NCBI GenBank assembly: GCA_024291935.2
Contig: CM044305.1
Coordinates: 90,636,397-90,700,396 of the forward strand
Source of the DNA: Okapia johnstoni
Taxonomy: Eukaryota > Chordata > Mammalia > Artiodactyla > Giraffidae
Length of the DNA: 64,000 nt
Direction: 5' to 3'
A program made the translations under genes and the position numbers. A model generated the notes under the pieces. The model was not told the origin of the DNA and made no database searches. It worked only from the letters and a program-made list of their open reading frames with translations. Shown in pieces: positions 58,712 through 64,000 of this stretch; position 1 is the first letter of the stretch; the number at the start of each line of letters is the position of its first letter.

Positions 58712-59193
58712 CTAGGTTCTAGTATTTGCCACGTGCGGTGAACTGCAAGTGCTTGCCTTTTGAATCACTCGGGATCTCTCCTCTTCCTGGGGATATACAT
58801 GTTCCTCCACTCTGAGACCTTTTGGAAAACTACCCATTTTGTGGAGGTTGGTGGGGCCGAGTTAAGTGGACACTTGTCTAAGTTACTGGGTATGTAGGGG
58901 AGGGCGACAGAGCATCATCAAGGAAGACAATGAGACCTTTTGAGAACTGGTACTTGATGAGGCCACACCATCAGGCACAGGACCACAGGTATTAAATATG
59001 AAAAATAATGACACTATTAGAACAACTCAATCCTTGGTTGCAGCAGTTAACACTATCATATAACCACGGGCACAAACCTTTCCCCCGAGAGTCTCTGCAA
59101 GTAAGCTGGGGGCCTTCCCGACACTTCTATGCCAATTCCTAAGAATGCCTAGAAATCTTCTATGTTGTTGCCAGCTGCTCGTGAAAGGCTTCA

Positions 59194-59493
<300 letters not shown>

Positions 59494-60111
59494 TCATGTC
59501 TAAAGTATCTGCAGAATATCTCTGTAGTCTGAAGAGAAAAATGCAGATCTTGGCTTGGCCAAAAATTCGTTCAGGTTTTCCCACACCATTTTGTGGGAAA
59601 ACCCAAACGACCTTTCTGGTCACCCCAGTACTTCTATGTAAAATGTATAAAATCACCAAAAGAATTAACAAGTGAAATGCAAGCTCTGAATTAAGTTGCT
59701 ATTTAAAAAAAAATAGCTGCCTAGTGCCTACACCCACTGTCCATTCCTGTTCTTCATTAGAACTACCATCTGGGGCCTACCGGGTCCCACGCCCCAGAGA
59801 TACACTGGAAAACACAGTATCTTCTGGCAGGGCTTTGATGACTCAGGATCCAGCCTATGAGTTACCCGCACTGTGACATAAAAGGTAGGTGTTCAGATAA
59901 GCCTCAGAGCACCCCACTTCCTAGGTCTATGGATGAACTTTCTGAGCGAGGAAATCAGAGAAGCAGGTTCACTGACAGCCCTGTGCAATTTTCTGGAAAA
60001 GTTTCACCTGAAAAGACCCCGTGCTTGGAATCCTCCAAATCAAACTGCATTTTGAGCAAATGTTTTCAGTTTTTTGCCATTAAACATGGCCATTCCTGCC
60101 CCAGGGCTCAC

Positions 60112-60258
60112 CAATCGGTCCAAACTGGTGCCAGCTGCTGTGGTGGGGCGCTCCTCGGGATGGAAGGGCCTGAAGCGGGCACTGAAGGTGCCTTCTGGGA
60201 TAGAACGGGAAATCCGACCAGCTGGGAGGGGCTTGGGGGGTCCACATCCCTGGAAAAC
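60112..60258 (-). CDS. GPC4: GPC4 exon 6
   Basis: Internal exon of glypican-4, 147 nt (49 codons) in phase 0, with a CATGCAG acceptor and a GTGAGC donor. It encodes [20 protein letters not shown] and continues to [11 protein letters not shown]. The length equals the human exon product. The RISR motif fits the proprotein-convertase site that divides glypican core proteins into two disulfide-linked subunits; that role is family knowledge, not shown here. Substitutions against human cluster just after the site (PEGTF in place of SESAF) and at RFRPFHPEE. The CpG-rich stretch over 60130-60230 is exonic and is no promoter. Confidence 0.97.
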
Positions 60259-60300
60259 CTGCATGGGCATAAATGTGGCCACGTGAGGCATAGTAGGCTA

Positions 60301-63529
<3,229 letters not shown>

Positions 63530-63679
63530 CTTTTTTAAATGTTTATTTTTACTAATTTCTTTGGCTGCACAGGGTCTTAGTTGTGACATGTGGGATCTAG
63601 TTCCCCAACCAGGGATCAAACCCAGGGCCCCAGCATTGAAAGGTCAGAGTCTTAGCCACTGGACCACCGGGGGAGTCCC
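63530..63679 (-). mobile_element. CHR SINE in GPC4 intron 4, reverse orientation to the plus strand
   Basis: TTTATTTTTACTAATTTCTT, CCAACCAGGGATCAAACCCA and CACTGGACCACCGGGGGAGT. It reads in the same direction as GPC4. Confidence 0.9.
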
Positions 63680-63910
63680 TAGAATTTGTATTTTAAGACA
63701 AATTTATGAGTTATACTTTCTCCCAGACACGTCAGAATAACAGAATAGTTCACATTATTCATGATGTGCCTGTAGAAAATTTAGCCAATCTAGATCACTG
63801 TGTGGAAGTATTACTGCTTTGCCCAGAGAACTAGTGCATTAGATGTTAGAGGGAAAAGTGAAAAGGCAAACCATCTTGTTTCTTAAAAATGAATTAAGCA
63901 AAAGTGAATT

Positions 63911-63922
63911 GCGCTCGCTTCA

Positions 63923-63955
<33 letters not shown>

Positions 63956-64000
63956 AGATTAGCATGGCCCCTGCGCAAGGATGACACACAAATTCATGAA
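63911..64000 (+). pseudogene. U6 snRNA-like pseudogene, cut by the window edge
   Basis: Matches U6 from its 5' end (GCTCGCTTC, GCAGCACATATACTAAAATT, GGAACGATACAG) through the GATTAGCATGGCCCCTGCGC region to AAATTCATGAA, where the window stops. Differences from U6 are CTTCAGC for CTTCGGC, loss of two bases in the ACAGAGAAG segment, and A for G at two CpG positions near the end. Such changes, and its place inside the GPC4 intron on the opposite strand, suggest a retroposed pseudogene and not a working U6 gene. The 3' end and any poly(A) tail lie outside. Confidence 0.9.

Overview
This window is nuclear DNA from a bovid ruminant, most likely Bos or a close relative. The call rests on interspersed repeats: BovB (RTE) LINEs, BOV-A2 dimers, Bov-tA composites, CHR-type tRNA-Glu SINEs, L1 3' ends of the L1_BT type and a solo LTR closely resembling BTLTR1. 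Coding sequence is sparse, as expected for a mammalian intergenic-to-intronic region. I cannot separate cattle, zebu, yak, bison or buffalo by reading.

The only protein-coding gene I can support is the 3' half of GPC4 (glypican-4) on the minus strand. Five exons (58276-60473) match exons 5 to 9 of the nine-exon mammalian gene, with GT-AG junctions and continuous phase. Bases 60474-64000 are the intron before them; the exons for the N-terminal half lie beyond the right edge. The 3' UTR runs left from 58275, with a candidate poly(A) signal at 56840-56845. GPC4 is X-linked in placental mammals (Xq26 in human), so the window is probably X-chromosomal and positions 1 to about 56,800 are the intergenic region downstream of GPC4. 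In the last exon the glypican frame ends at TGA just before the C-terminal GPI-anchor signal, whose relic persists downstream in two shifted frames. As written, the gene encodes a protein with the heparan-sulfate Ser-Gly sites but no GPI signal.

RNA genes: an apparently intact tRNA-Pro(AGG) at 12396-12467 with A box, B box and a T-run terminator, followed about 108 bp later by a decayed tandem copy; and a partial U6 snRNA-like pseudogene that runs off the right end.

Layout: 1-12 kb holds SINEs, L2/MIR relics and a solo LTR nested in a CHR SINE; 12-20 kb holds the tRNA pair and mixed SINE, BovB and L1 insertions; 20-36 kb has tandem repeats, a split L1, a probable DNA transposon and a BovB with a 21-bp target duplication; 34-35 kb carries a sharply bounded 67-bp repeat pair; 40.9-41.9 kb is a BovB with a readable reverse-transcriptase segment; 45.7-46.2 kb contains a 161-bp inverted repeat that I cannot assign to a known family; 54.3-58.3 kb is almost free of young repeats and leads into GPC4. 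Repeat family names are from memory of consensus sequences; no database search was run.
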